Origin: Armatimonadota bacterium
Lineage (GTDB): Bacteria; Armatimonadota; JAAZEB01
DNA: 53,453 nucleotides
Assembly (NCBI GenBank): GCA_012512265.1
Contig: JAAZEM010000025.1
Location: 1-53,453 of the forward strand
Direction: 5' to 3'
Positions 1 through 8,623 of this stretch are shown here, in pieces; position 1 is the first letter of the stretch, and the number at the start of each line of letters is the position of its first letter. The translations under genes and the position numbers were made by a program. The notes under the pieces are model-generated. The model saw only the letters and a list, made by a program, of their open reading frames with translations, was not told where the DNA came from and did no database searches.

Positions 1-50
1 CCGGGCGCTTGTGGCGGCAACGACGTGCTACCAGGCAAGAGTCTTCTCTT

Positions 51-72
51 GAAGTATTCTGGTGAATACTTC
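51..72. repeat. 9-bp perfect inverted repeat, possible operator
   Basis: GAAGTATTC at 51-59 and GAATACTTC at 64-72 form a perfect 9-bp inverted repeat around a 4-base centre. C48/G75 and two G-T pairs extend it. It is AT-rich in an otherwise GC-rich region and lies about 185 bases upstream of the dehydrogenase gene. It could be a regulator binding site or the end of an upstream transcript; the sequence alone does not decide. Confidence 0.45.
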
Positions 73-129
73 GGGCTAGAACGGCGCGGGCTGGGAGGGG
101 AAGCCCCAGAGGGACTTTGCCTGGAGGCA

Positions 130-152
130 GCGCGGAGCTTCGAGCTCCGCGC
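130..152. terminator. GC-rich hairpin upstream of the dehydrogenase gene
   Basis: GCGCGGAGCT at 130-139 pairs perfectly with AGCTCCGCGC at 143-152 across a 3-base loop. No T-tract follows. It may terminate a transcript entering from before the window, or sit in the 5' leader of the following gene. The rest of 1-255 shows no convincing gene. Confidence 0.35.
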
Positions 153-255
153 GCGGGTGACGGAACACCCCGTGTGTGAGAGAGAGCCGGGCGGGCGCCG
201 CACACCTGGAGGGCGAAGTGCCCGGCCACGGTCCATGCGAAGGGATCACGACGAG

Positions 256-1434
256 ATGAATCCGATTCGATTGGCGTTGGTGGGTACGGGCGGTCGCGGG
301 CAGATCTACGTGGACGTGGTCAAGCGCATGCCGGCCGGACGTGTGGTCTGGGCCGCGATGTGCGACCGCAACGAGGGCGTCTTGAACGACTTCTGCGACC
401 GCAACGGCCTGACGGCGCCGCGCATCCTTTCAGTCGAGGAGCTGGTGCGCCGGAATGACATCGACGCCGTTCTGATCTGCACGCCGGATAGCATCCACCG
501 CGAGCCAGCGGTGGCGTGCTTCGAAGCGGGGTTCCACTGCCTGGTGGAGAAGCCCCTCGCCACGACCCCGGAGGACGCGCGCGCGATCTGCCGGGCGGCC
601 AGGCGTTCCGGCAAGCTGCTTCATCTCGGCTTCGTCTTTCGCTACGACCCGTGCATCCTCAAGCTGCGTGAGTTGGTCGCGGGCGGTGCCATCGGCCGGG
701 TGATCGCCTGCATTACGCACGACGCGATCGGGTGGTTCCACGGCAGCACCTACATGCGCCGCTGGAACCGGTTCCGGAAGTTCAGCGGCGACATGCTCCT
801 CCACAAGGGGTGCCACACCTTCGACGTCATCAACTTCATTACCGGGGCGTATCCGGCGCGGGTGGCCGCTTTCGGGGGCACCGAGGTGTTCCAGCCTCGG
901 GAAGGCGCGGCGAGCCATTGCCACGCCTGCCGCCTGACCGACGACTGCATCTATTACACCGACCAGGGCCCGGAGTATCGCGAGCGCTTCTACAACACCG
1001 CCGGCCCCCAGGTGCTCCCCGAGGATATGTGCGTCTACAACAATGAGAAGGACAGCACCGACACGGTCAGCCTCACGGCGGAGTTCACCAACGGAATGCG
1101 CCTTTCCTACACGCTGTCGATGGTCTCGCCCCAGGGCCGGCGGCGCATGACGTTCATCGGCACGCGGGGCGAGATTCGGTGCGACATGGAGGAGTATCGC
1201 ATCGAGTACTGGCCACTGCCGGACCGCCCGGTGGATGTGATCGAGGTGCCCCGGCCCACAGGCACAGGCCACCAGCATCACGACCGGGCGCTATTCTCGC
1301 ACTTCCTGGAGCGCTTGGAGCAGGGCGACGACCCCGAGCGCGGCATCCTGGATGCCTACATGTCCGGGGCGATCCCCTTCGCCGCCCTCGAGTCGCTCCA
1401 GAAAGGAGAGGTCGTCGCGATCCCCTCGCCATAA
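256..1434 (+). CDS. Gfo/Idh/MocA family NAD(P)-dependent oxidoreductase
   Basis: A predicted cytoplasmic dehydrogenase of 392 residues, probably acting on a sugar, inositol or other polyol; the substrate cannot be read from the sequence. A Rossmann fold opens the protein, with GTGGRG at residues 10-15. The family EKP motif is near residues 97-99, and a C-terminal alpha/beta domain follows. I chose ATG 256 because purine-rich AAGGGA lies about 10 bases upstream and the Rossmann motif then begins at a normal distance. Upstream in-frame codons add low-complexity Arg/Gly-rich sequence. An unusual cysteine set (C222, C225, C231, C259) sits in the C-terminal domain and looks like a metal site. It is convergent with the FG-GAP gene, 30 bases away. 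Confidence 0.9.
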   Translation: MNPIRLALVGTGGRGQIYVDVVKRMPAGRVVWAAMCDRNEGVLNDFCDRNGLTAPRILSVEELVRRNDIDAVLICTPDSIHREPAVACFEAGFHCLVEKPLATTPEDARAICRAARRSGKLLHLGFVFRYDPCILKLRELVAGGAIGRVIACITHDAIGWFHGSTYMRRWNRFRKFSGDMLLHKGCHTFDVINFITGAYPARVAAFGGTEVFQPREGAASHCHACRLTDDCIYYTDQGPEYRERFYNTAGPQVLPEDMCVYNNEKDSTDTVSLTAEFTNGMRLSYTLSMVSPQGRRRMTFIGTRGEIRCDMEEYRIEYWPLPDRPVDVIEVPRPTGTGHQHHDRALFSHFLERLEQGDDPERGILDAYMSGAIPFAALESLQKGEVVAIPSP

Positions 1435-1464
1435 GGAGCCGGCAAATTCAGGGGGCGCGGCGGG

Positions 1465-4173
1465 TCACTCCGCCCCGTCGCGCCAGACCAGGCGGACCGT
1501 GGTGACCCTGGGCGTGCCGCAGCCGTTGCGCGCGCCCAGCGCGAGCCGGTATTGCACCCACCGTCCGGCGGGGTGGTGGGGCGGGATCTCCCCGCCGCGC
1601 TCGTACCAGCTTCCCTCGCCGGCCGGACCCTGCCACGGGGTGGTTTGCAGGGCCTCTCGTGAAGCCGCGCTCCGGATCTGGGCGCGTACCCAGCACTTCG
1701 GCGGCACGGTGGCTTCCCACTCCAGGTGGTCGAGCACCGCTCCCTCCGGCAGGGGGAAGGGTGCCGAGGTGTAGTACTCCTCCGGCCCTCCATCCGCCTG
1801 GTTGCTGGCACCCACGCGCACCAAACCGTGCGGGCCCTCCGTGGGCAGGGGCGTGACGCGCGTGGGGCTGAAACCCTCGGGGCCGTTCCACCATACCCCA
1901 GAATGGCCCACGTGGTCGTTGTCGACCTTGTGGTAGCCGACCGCGAGGTCCACCCAACCATCCTCGTTGAAGTCGCAGGCGACAGCGCCCGCGGCGGAGT
2001 GCATGAAGAGGCGCGACCGCCTCTGCGCGCTGAAGCGGCCACCCGGACCGCCCCAGTAGATGAACGAATCGAGGTCGCGCGTCCGACCGTCGTGGTAGTT
2101 GGCGACGAAAATGTCGGGATGGCCGTCACGGTTGAAATCGGCAATCGCGAGCGCCTCGGCGCCCAGGGCGGGGAGCTGCGCGCGGCGGTCCTCGCGCAGG
2201 CCCTCGGGGCCGTTCCAGTAGATGTAGATGAAGGAGTCGTGCGGCCCTTCCAGCGAGGGGGTGTGCCCGCCGATCACCAGGTCGAGATAGCCGTTGCCTG
2301 TAAGGTCGGCTGCCTGGGCGCAGGCGGCGTGGAAGACCGAGAGCATCTGCCGGCGCTCCATGCTGAAGCCCTCGGGGCCGTTCCAGAGGATGAAGCTGCG
2401 GTCGCTGGCGATTTGCGGCACGAAAAGGTCGATCCAGCCATCGTTGTTCAGGTCGGCCGCGTACACCCAGCGCGGCTCCTGGTAAACTTCGCCATCGGCC
2501 TCCATCCGGATCCGGTGCGGGTTCTCCAGGTCATACCCCTCCGGCCCGCCGTAGAAGATCAGGAGCTCCGGGTTTCTGAAGCCGACGAAGACCAGGTCCA
2601 GGTAGCCATCGTGGTTCAGGTCTGCGCAACAGACGCCGTGGGCGCGGGCGGTTGGGAAGACAGTCGCTGGCTCGTAGGGGTAGCCGTCCGGCCCGCCCTT
2701 GAAGAGAAATGAGCCGGGATCGAGGTCGATAGCGTTCTCGGAGCAGTTGGCCGTGATGATCTCCACGTGGCCGTCGTCATCGATGTCGCAGCAGACGGCG
2801 TCCACGCAGTCGCGGCCTTTGAGGGCGCGCCGGTGCTCCGGCAGGAAGCCATCCGGGCCGCCGTAGTAGATCACCGGGTCGACGTCGCCCCCGGAGCGCC
2901 GCGCCCGGTGGTTGACCAGAATCACCTGTGGGCGTTCGGCCGGCTGCGTGCGGGCGATGAAGACGCGGCGTGCGTCGTGGCTCTCCAGCCAGACCGGCTC
3001 GGGCGAGATTCCCTCCCTGCTCGCCAGGTAGAGCAGCGAGTGGTACGTGAACGAGTCGGGAGTGCGGTCCTGGCAAAGGGCGATATCGGCGCACCCATTT
3101 CCGGTGAGGTCGCCCACCGCCACGTCGCAGGCACCATCGCTGGGGAGAGGCGTCCGGCGGACCTCATCGAAGCCGCTGGCGCTGCCCCAGTAGACCCAGC
3201 TGCACTCCTGGCCGTCGCGATGCCCGCGCGAGGCAAAGACGAGATCGAGGAACCCATCGCCATTCACGTCGCCCGCGGCAACCGCGATGGCATGTGGGCA
3301 CCGGAAGAGCAGGGGACGGCCGATCTCGCGGCCGGGCAGCACCGGCGCGAGCAGCGCGTGCTCCTCGCCGGGGAGAAAGAGGTGGGGCGTGCCGTTCAGG
3401 ACGATGATCGCCGGCACCGGGGCGATGGCGCGCACCGCCTCGGTTTCAGGGGCGAGCTCTTCCGCCTCCGCCTCGGGCGCGGGCGGAACCGTAGCTTGGA
3501 CAAGCGTGCATCGATCGGGCGCCAGGCCATCCGGGCCACCCCAGTAGACCCGTGCCTGGCCCCCGCCCAGCACGTAGAGGTCATCGAAGCCGTCGCCATC
3601 CAAATCGCCCGCCGCCAGCTGGCCCGCCTCAACCGGGAGATCCACGTAGCGCCGGCGCTCAAACCCGAGCGGTGACTGTGGGAATAGACGGAGGGTGCCT
3701 GCGGTGACGAAGGCGAGGTCGGGCCGGCCATCGCCATTGAAGTCACCACAGGCCACCGCGCTCGCTCGGGGAACAGGGACCTCCACCTTGTGGTGCTCGC
3801 CCAGGCCGTCCGGACCGCCGTAGTAGATGAAGGCGTTCAGATCGGAGCGCGAGCCGTTGTAGTCCATAGCGAGCACCAGATCGTCGTAGCCGTCGCCGTT
3901 CAGGTCGAACACCGCGCCCGCGACCGACCCATCCGACGGCAACTCCAGGCGCGCGTCACCTGCGAAGGGATCCAGATAGACGTACACAGGCGGGCGTTCC
4001 CAGTGGTTCTGGCTGTTGCAGACCAGGAGGTCGGCCCAGCCATCGCCGTTCAGATCCATCTGGTGGATGCGCTGCAGCACGCCCGCGCGCGAGACGTAGA
4101 GGTTCTGCCCGCCATTCCCGAACGTGCCCTGCCGAAAGCTCTCGAAGCCACGGGTGACCCATTCACCAGCCAT
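1465..4173 (-). CDS. FG-GAP/VCBS repeat beta-propeller protein
   Basis: A 902-residue protein made almost wholly of FG-GAP (VCBS-like) repeats. About twelve copies of a D-L/F-N-x-D/N-G-x-x-D-[LI] calcium-loop motif are visible, for example DLNGDGWADLLV, DFNGDGRPDLAF and DFNEDGWVDLAV, with 'YWGGPDG' or 'WNGPEGF' turns between them. A C-terminal beta-sandwich-like segment follows the last repeat. Such repeats build integrin-type propellers that bind calcium and ligands. No signal peptide or membrane helix is seen at the N-terminus, which is odd for a class normally exported. The start is set by a strong AAGGAGGAA at 4176-4185 on the minus strand. It lies 72 bases downstream of the SIS gene and is probably co-transcribed with it. 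Its ligand is unknown. Confidence 0.85.
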   Translation of the reverse strand: MAGEWVTRGFESFRQGTFGNGGQNLYVSRAGVLQRIHQMDLNGDGWADLLVCNSQNHWERPPVYVYLDPFAGDARLELPSDGSVAGAVFDLNGDGYDDLVLAMDYNGSRSDLNAFIYYGGPDGLGEHHKVEVPVPRASAVACGDFNGDGRPDLAFVTAGTLRLFPQSPLGFERRRYVDLPVEAGQLAAGDLDGDGFDDLYVLGGGQARVYWGGPDGLAPDRCTLVQATVPPAPEAEAEELAPETEAVRAIAPVPAIIVLNGTPHLFLPGEEHALLAPVLPGREIGRPLLFRCPHAIAVAAGDVNGDGFLDLVFASRGHRDGQECSWVYWGSASGFDEVRRTPLPSDGACDVAVGDLTGNGCADIALCQDRTPDSFTYHSLLYLASREGISPEPVWLESHDARRVFIARTQPAERPQVILVNHRARRSGGDVDPVIYYGGPDGFLPEHRRALKGRDCVDAVCCDIDDDGHVEIITANCSENAIDLDPGSFLFKGGPDGYPYEPATVFPTARAHGVCCADLNHDGYLDLVFVGFRNPELLIFYGGPEGYDLENPHRIRMEADGEVYQEPRWVYAADLNNDGWIDLFVPQIASDRSFILWNGPEGFSMERRQMLSVFHAACAQAADLTGNGYLDLVIGGHTPSLEGPHDSFIYIYWNGPEGLREDRRAQLPALGAEALAIADFNRDGHPDIFVANYHDGRTRDLDSFIYWGGPGGRFSAQRRSRLFMHSAAGAVACDFNEDGWVDLAVGYHKVDNDHVGHSGVWWNGPEGFSPTRVTPLPTEGPHGLVRVGASNQADGGPEEYYTSAPFPLPEGAVLDHLEWEATVPPKCWVRAQIRSAASREALQTTPWQGPAGEGSWYERGGEIPPHHPAGRWVQYRLALGARNGCGTPRVTTVRLVWRDGAE

Positions 4174-4245
4174 CGCTTCCTCCTTGAGGCCGTCCAGCGG
4201 CCCCTCCAGGAGTTGGCGCTGGCCCGAGAGTCTCCTGCCTTCGAA

Positions 4246-6096
4246 TCAGGCGCGCGGGGGCTCGATTCCCAGCTCCTCGTAGAGGCGCTTCTCCGCTTCC
4301 GGGAAAGTGAGGCCGTGCCGGGCGCGCATCACCGAGAGACCCACGGGGGCGGGATACTCCTTGCCGGCGTGCCAGCGGGGCCCGACGTACTCCATCGCCT
4401 CGAAGAGGAGGTAACACGCCTCCTCGTAGGAGAGCCCGGTAAGATTGGCGATGTAGCGCGTCGAGCGGTCGATTAGCTTCAGGTTGCTCGGCACGACCCA
4501 GATCATCACGTTGCCGAGAACGCGGCCCAGGCGGACCATGGTGCAGGTGGAGAGCGCGTTCAGGAGCATCTTGGCCCCCACGCGCAACGGCAGGTTCAGG
4601 AGCAGATCCGTCTCTGGAACGGGAACCAAGATGGGGAGTGCCGACACCTCCCAGGTGGCGAGAAAGGCGCGCACCTCCTCGATGGCGCCCGGCCGTCCAA
4701 AGAAGAGGACCGCCGTGGCGGCCCCGCTGGCGTCCGCCTGCTCCAGACGCACGCGATAGAAGCCGTCGGGGGTGAAGAGCGCCTCTTTCTCCTCTTCGGT
4801 CAGGATCGCCGTCGCGGCATCGCCCGGCCCGATGGCGCGGTAGGGGAGACCGTCCAGGCCGATCCGGAAGCGGAGGATCTCCTCGCGCGAGATGCCGCGC
4901 ACGATGGCGTGCTGTCGCTCCGCCTCGCCTGCCGGGAGCATCTCGCGCACCTCCTCCAGAGACCATTCCACCGGGGCGAGCGTGCGCTTCAGCAGGTGCT
5001 CCCATGCCGCGGCGGTGTCGTACGGCGGAAGGAAGAGGAACGACCATGACTCCGCGGCGTCCGGATCATCGAACTTCCGGAAGCTGGGAACGCAGAAGGT
5101 GGGCGAGCGCTCGGTGGTATCCGTGAGGACATCGATCCCGAGGCGGTCTGCGAAGTAGGTGTTCCGATGGCGCGCGCGGTAGACGCTCTCCTCGCGCGCG
5201 ACGAGCTTTGCCAGGTCATCGCGCAGGGCCTCGGAAGCGAGGGTTGCGTGCATCTCCTCCAGGGCGCGAAGCGTTGCGCCGGGCACGTCCTCCTGTGAGT
5301 CAGCGCCTGTGAGGGCGCGCAGGACCATCTCCAGGATCGTCATCATCACACACAGCTGGATGCTGGTGGCCTGCATGCGCGTGGAGCCGGTGATCGCCAT
5401 CGGGCCGGTGGTCAGGTTGATCTTGGTGATCCGCGGCTCGTCAATCACCTCGCGGCTGCGCTCTACGTTCTCGCGGAGGACGTCGTCGGGGTTGTTGTAG
5501 ACGAAGAAGACGCGCGCACCGGCATCGAGGGCCTCCCAGGCGGTGCCGATCACGAAGGATGTCTCGCCCCCCTCGGTGATCGCGAAGACGACATCGCCGG
5601 CGCGCACGCCACGGTCGCGAATCTGGCGCCGGCCGAACTGGGTGTAATCCTCGAAGCCCTCCACCGACTTGATGAGCGCGAAGTCGCCGCCCGCCATGAC
5701 GCTGAAAGTGCGGTCCTCCCACTCGTCCACGCCGGGCAGGCCCGAGGCGCGCCGGCGCTGCCAGAAGTCGCGCCAGATCGAATCGAGCTGGATGCTGAGG
5801 CGCCCGGTGGCGCCGCAACCGGTGAAGAAGAGCCGTCCGCCCGCGCGGAGCGCGGCGAGGACCTCGTCGCGGATGCGCCCGGGGGCGTCGCTTTCGACCC
5901 ACTGCCGGTAGGTCTCGACGACATCCCGGTCTATATCGAACAGCACCTCCAGCCCGGCGGGGATGCTCTCGCCGGCCCGTTGGCTGAGCTGGGCGGAGCG
6001 CGGGTGCGGCGACTCGGTGAGCAGCTTCCCCAGGCGGAACTGGGTGGCTTCCGCGAGGAACTGCCTGGCGCGTTCGGCGGCGGTCTCATTGGCCAT
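4246..6096 (-). CDS. Double-SIS-domain protein, MurQ/GKRP-like
   Basis: A 616-residue protein with two sugar isomerase (SIS) domains in tandem, resembling MurNAc-6-phosphate etherase (MurQ) and eukaryotic glucokinase regulatory protein in layout and length. The first SIS domain has GCGATGRLSIQLD at residues 93-105 and a GPMAITGSTRMQATSIQL block at about 231-248. The second has LNALSTCTMVRLGRVLGN in the C-terminal third. It should bind a phosphosugar in the cytoplasm. In MurQ the SGRLG segment is followed by a catalytic Glu (DASE); here the equivalent reads LDSIW. Etherase activity is therefore doubtful, and a regulator or different isomerase is possible. Translation starts behind a near-perfect Shine-Dalgarno, with a promoter upstream. 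Confidence 0.8.
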   Translation of the reverse strand: MANETAAERARQFLAEATQFRLGKLLTESPHPRSAQLSQRAGESIPAGLEVLFDIDRDVVETYRQWVESDAPGRIRDEVLAALRAGGRLFFTGCGATGRLSIQLDSIWRDFWQRRRASGLPGVDEWEDRTFSVMAGGDFALIKSVEGFEDYTQFGRRQIRDRGVRAGDVVFAITEGGETSFVIGTAWEALDAGARVFFVYNNPDDVLRENVERSREVIDEPRITKINLTTGPMAITGSTRMQATSIQLCVMMTILEMVLRALTGADSQEDVPGATLRALEEMHATLASEALRDDLAKLVAREESVYRARHRNTYFADRLGIDVLTDTTERSPTFCVPSFRKFDDPDAAESWSFLFLPPYDTAAAWEHLLKRTLAPVEWSLEEVREMLPAGEAERQHAIVRGISREEILRFRIGLDGLPYRAIGPGDAATAILTEEEKEALFTPDGFYRVRLEQADASGAATAVLFFGRPGAIEEVRAFLATWEVSALPILVPVPETDLLLNLPLRVGAKMLLNALSTCTMVRLGRVLGNVMIWVVPSNLKLIDRSTRYIANLTGLSYEEACYLLFEAMEYVGPRWHAGKEYPAPVGLSVMRARHGLTFPEAEKRLYEELGIEPPRA

Positions 6097-6097
6097 T

Positions 6098-6109
6098 GGA
6101 TCACCTCCT
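6098..6109 (-). promoter_or_regulatory. Extended Shine-Dalgarno for the SIS gene
   Basis: The minus strand reads AGGAGGTGATCC, a 12-base complement of the canonical 16S rRNA 3' end, with the AGGAGG core 7 bases before the ATG. It fixes the start of the SIS gene. It also indicates that this organism uses the standard anti-Shine-Dalgarno sequence. Confidence 0.8.
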
Positions 6110-6132
6110 GGCCCCGTGGATGGGGTATCCTC

Positions 6133-6160
6133 ATGGTACCAGACGTAGGGCAGATGTCAA
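6133..6160 (-). promoter_or_regulatory. Sigma70-type promoter for the SIS/FG-GAP genes
   Basis: On the minus strand a perfect -35 TTGACA (6155-6160) is followed after 16 bases by TACCAT (6133-6138), a 4/6 match to the -10 consensus. It lies 37 bases before the SIS start codon and would transcribe the SIS and FG-GAP genes. The remaining bases up to 6367 show no gene. Confidence 0.55.
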
Positions 6161-6367
6161 GAGCCAGATCCGGAGCGCCTCTCTTTGCAAAGCACGTGAA
6201 GGAACCGCTCGATCTAGCGGGAAATAACAGGTAGAAGGGTGGCCGCACTGCCCGGGGGCCCGCCCCTGAGCCCCAGTGCCATGCATTGCGTGCCAGAGGA
6301 GCCCCCATGCTCGTGTGCGCTTCGATGGTGGGGCGGGATTCTTGCGGCCAAAGGGGACAGACGAAAG

Positions 6368-7010
6368 ATGCGTCGAGAGGAAAAACGTGGGTTTACATTG
6401 ATCGAGTTGCTCGTCGTCAAAGCTATCATCGCCATACTAGCGGCGATTCTCTTCCCGGTATTCGCCCGGGCGCGCGAGAACGCGCGCAAATCGAACTGCT
6501 TGAGCAACCTGAAGCAGCTTGGAACGGCTCACATGATGTACTGCCAGGACTACGACGAGAGGACGGCGTCGTATCAGGACGTGCCAGCGGCCGCGGCTAC
6601 CCGGTCGTGGATGAACATGTTCGAGCCGTACATGAAGAATACGGGCGTCTTGAACTGCCCGAGCGCGCCGGGCAAGTTTCGCGTCAGCAGCTCCGGCATG
6701 TACGTCAGTTACTACGGCGTGAACATCACGAACGTCAGCGTCAGCGGCGCTACACTGGACGTATCTCTTCTGCTATCGCCCGCTGGCGCAGATTGAGAAT
6801 CCCGCAGAGACGCTGATGATAGCGGACCTCGATACAGAGGGGGTCTACCTGCGCTGGAACTCGGTGGAAAACCGGGCAAATAACGTGGCAACGCGCCACT
6901 CGGAGGGCACCTGCTGCGCCTTCTTTGACGGGCACGCCAAGTGGGTCAAGGCGGACGTGCTGCTGTCGCCCAGCTCGCTTCCGACGCTTTGGAAGGGTGG
7001 GCTCCCGTAG
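6368..7010 (+). pseudogene. Type IV pilin-like (DUF1559-type) prepilin, frameshifted
   Basis: The N-terminus, [16 protein letters not shown], is a classic class III prepilin leader with cleavage after Gly and a methylated Phe. It continues into the [18 protein letters not shown] block typical of H-x9-DG pseudopilins. The first frame ends at 6796. The family's C-terminal part continues in another frame from about 6783: [16 protein letters not shown], then an H-x9-DG motif, HSEGTCCAFFDG, ending at 7010. A one-base shift around 6755-6783 therefore splits one gene. The helix also carries a Lys ([11 protein letters not shown]) where family members have Ile, suggesting decay rather than only a sequencing error. 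If intact it would be an exported surface or secretion pseudopilin. The start at ATG 6368 is behind GGACAGACGAAAG. Confidence 0.75.
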
Positions 7011-7034
7011 CTTTCCAGCAGGCTACCTGATGTG

Positions 7035-7077
7035 GGGCCGGGTGCTGTCTCCTGGGGGGCAGCGCCCGGCCCTTCTT
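7035..7077 (+). terminator. Rho-independent terminator after the prepilin gene
   Basis: GGGCCGGGTGCTG (7035-7047) pairs with CAGCGCCCGGCCC (7060-7072) over 13 bp with one G-T pair and a 12-base loop, followed by TTCTT. It is 25 bases after the prepilin stop and before the next gene's start. Confidence 0.75.
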
Positions 7078-7140
7078 GCGTTAACCGTTCGCCCTTCCTG
7101 GTTTCCTCAGCCGCAACAACGGGAAAGCTGTGACGGGGGG

Positions 7141-8340
7141 ATGATGGAGCGTCAACCGCTGTCACGGAGTGTCCTCATTCTGGCTGTGGCGCTGGCCGGA
7201 GCTCTCCTTGCCGGGTGTCGCGGGGGCGGGGGGATAACGACCGGCTCCCAGGCGGCGCCTGCCGCGCGCCCGGGTGAGAACGCGCCGGCGCGGAGTGGGG
7301 CAGAGGCGTTGCCAGTGGAAGAGCGCCTCCGGGCGCCGGAGGGCTTCCGCGTCGAGCAAGTCGCCCAGGGGCTTCAGGGCGTGCGCCTGCTCGCGTTCAG
7401 CCCCGATGGTCGCCTCTTTGCCACCCAGCCCCGATCCGGCCGGGTGACTCTCGTGCCGATTGGCGGGGGCGCGCCCACCGCGTGGGCAACGGGCCTCAAC
7501 CGGCCTCATGGGATCGCCTTCCACGATGGTTTCCTCTATGTGGCTGAGACGGATGCCGTCGTGCGGTGGAGGTATCAGCCAGGGGCACAGCGGGCGCCCG
7601 GGGCGCCGGAGCGCGTCGCCAGCCTGCCTGGCGGGGGCAGCCACTGGACGCGCACCCTCCGCTTCGGGCCGGACGGCAAGATGTACGTCTCCATCGGCTC
7701 CACCTGCAACGTCTGCATCGAGGACGACCCGAGGCGCGCGGCCATCCTGCAATTCGCACCTGATGGGAGCGGCGAGCGGATCTTTGCCAGCGGGTTGCGC
7801 AACACGGTGGGCTTCGATTGGGATGCCCAGGGCCGGCTCTGGGGCGTGGACAACGGCACCGACAACATGGGCGACAACTTCCCGCCCGAGGAGCTGAACC
7901 TCATTCAGGATGGCGGCTTCTACGGGTGGCCGTATGCCCACGGTGATTGCGTACCCGACCCGCGGTACGGTAGCCGCCGCCCTGAGATGGTGGAGAGGTG
8001 CATTCCCCCGGCATTCAAGATCACGGCGCACTCGGCGCCGCTTGGGATCATCTTCTATCAGGCGGAGCAGTTTCCAGAGGCATACCGCGGCGATGCCTTT
8101 ATCACCCTCCACGGCTCGTGGAACCGGAGCGCCCCCAGCGGCTACAAAGTGATCCGCATCCACTTCTCGAATGGCCAGCCGGTGGCGATGAGCGACTTCA
8201 TCACCGGTTTTGGGCAGGGGCGGGGCGCCTGGGCGCGCCCTGTGGGGATCGTCACCGGCCCGGATGGCAGCCTCTATCTGAGCGACGACCGCGCCGGGAG
8301 TATCTGGCGCGTCCGCTACACCGGCAGCAGCGGGTCGTAG
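7141..8340 (+). CDS. PQQ-dependent sugar (sorbosone/glucose) dehydrogenase-like lipoprotein
   Basis: A 399-residue exported lipoprotein. The N-terminus has a hydrophobic segment ending in a lipobox (LLAGC, lipid-accepting Cys26), followed by a Gly/Ala/Pro-rich linker. The rest is a six-bladed propeller of the soluble glucose/sorbosone dehydrogenase type. Characteristic segments include NRPHGIAF, GGSHWTRTLRFGPDGKMY, GLRNTVGFDWDAQGRLW, DNMGDNFPPEELN and HGSWNRSAPSGYKV. Members use PQQ and calcium to oxidise aldose or related sugars on the outer side of the cytoplasmic membrane. The start is at tandem ATGs (7141/7144) behind GACGGGGGG; either is possible. It stands alone between a terminator and a 283-base gap (8341-8623), in which I see no gene. 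Confidence 0.85.
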   Translation: MMERQPLSRSVLILAVALAGALLAGCRGGGGITTGSQAAPAARPGENAPARSGAEALPVEERLRAPEGFRVEQVAQGLQGVRLLAFSPDGRLFATQPRSGRVTLVPIGGGAPTAWATGLNRPHGIAFHDGFLYVAETDAVVRWRYQPGAQRAPGAPERVASLPGGGSHWTRTLRFGPDGKMYVSIGSTCNVCIEDDPRRAAILQFAPDGSGERIFASGLRNTVGFDWDAQGRLWGVDNGTDNMGDNFPPEELNLIQDGGFYGWPYAHGDCVPDPRYGSRRPEMVERCIPPAFKITAHSAPLGIIFYQAEQFPEAYRGDAFITLHGSWNRSAPSGYKVIRIHFSNGQPVAMSDFITGFGQGRGAWARPVGIVTGPDGSLYLSDDRAGSIWRVRYTGSSGS

Positions 8341-8623
8341 AGGCCCGGACTCTTCCCTGCCTGCCGGCTTCTCGCTAGACCAAGGCAAGAGGAGCTCCCG
8401 CGTGGCATTCAGCGGTACGCCATCCCGGTCCATCGTCTCCTGATCCTGTGTCTCGCGGCCTGGGCGCGGCCTGGCCTCCGCTTATGCCTCTCACGCGCGC
8501 TCCTGCTCTTCTTCCTCTCGCCTGGAAGGGGGAACCCCGGCGGATATGGCGAACCAGCGTGAATAATCGCGGTAGCGGGCAGGCATGAGCGAGCCCTGCT
8601 CCGGAATTCGAGAGGATGAGGGC

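Noticed and set aside
1465..4173. FG-GAP repeats considered as a DNA tandem repeat or CRISPR-like array
   Set aside because: The repeats are visible only at protein level, vary in spacing and sequence, and there are no identical DNA units. No CRISPR array was seen anywhere in the window.
4174..4245. tRNA-like TTCGAATC in the gap between the FG-GAP and SIS genes
   Set aside because: No acceptor, D or anticodon stems can be folded around it; the gap mainly holds the ribosome site of the FG-GAP gene.
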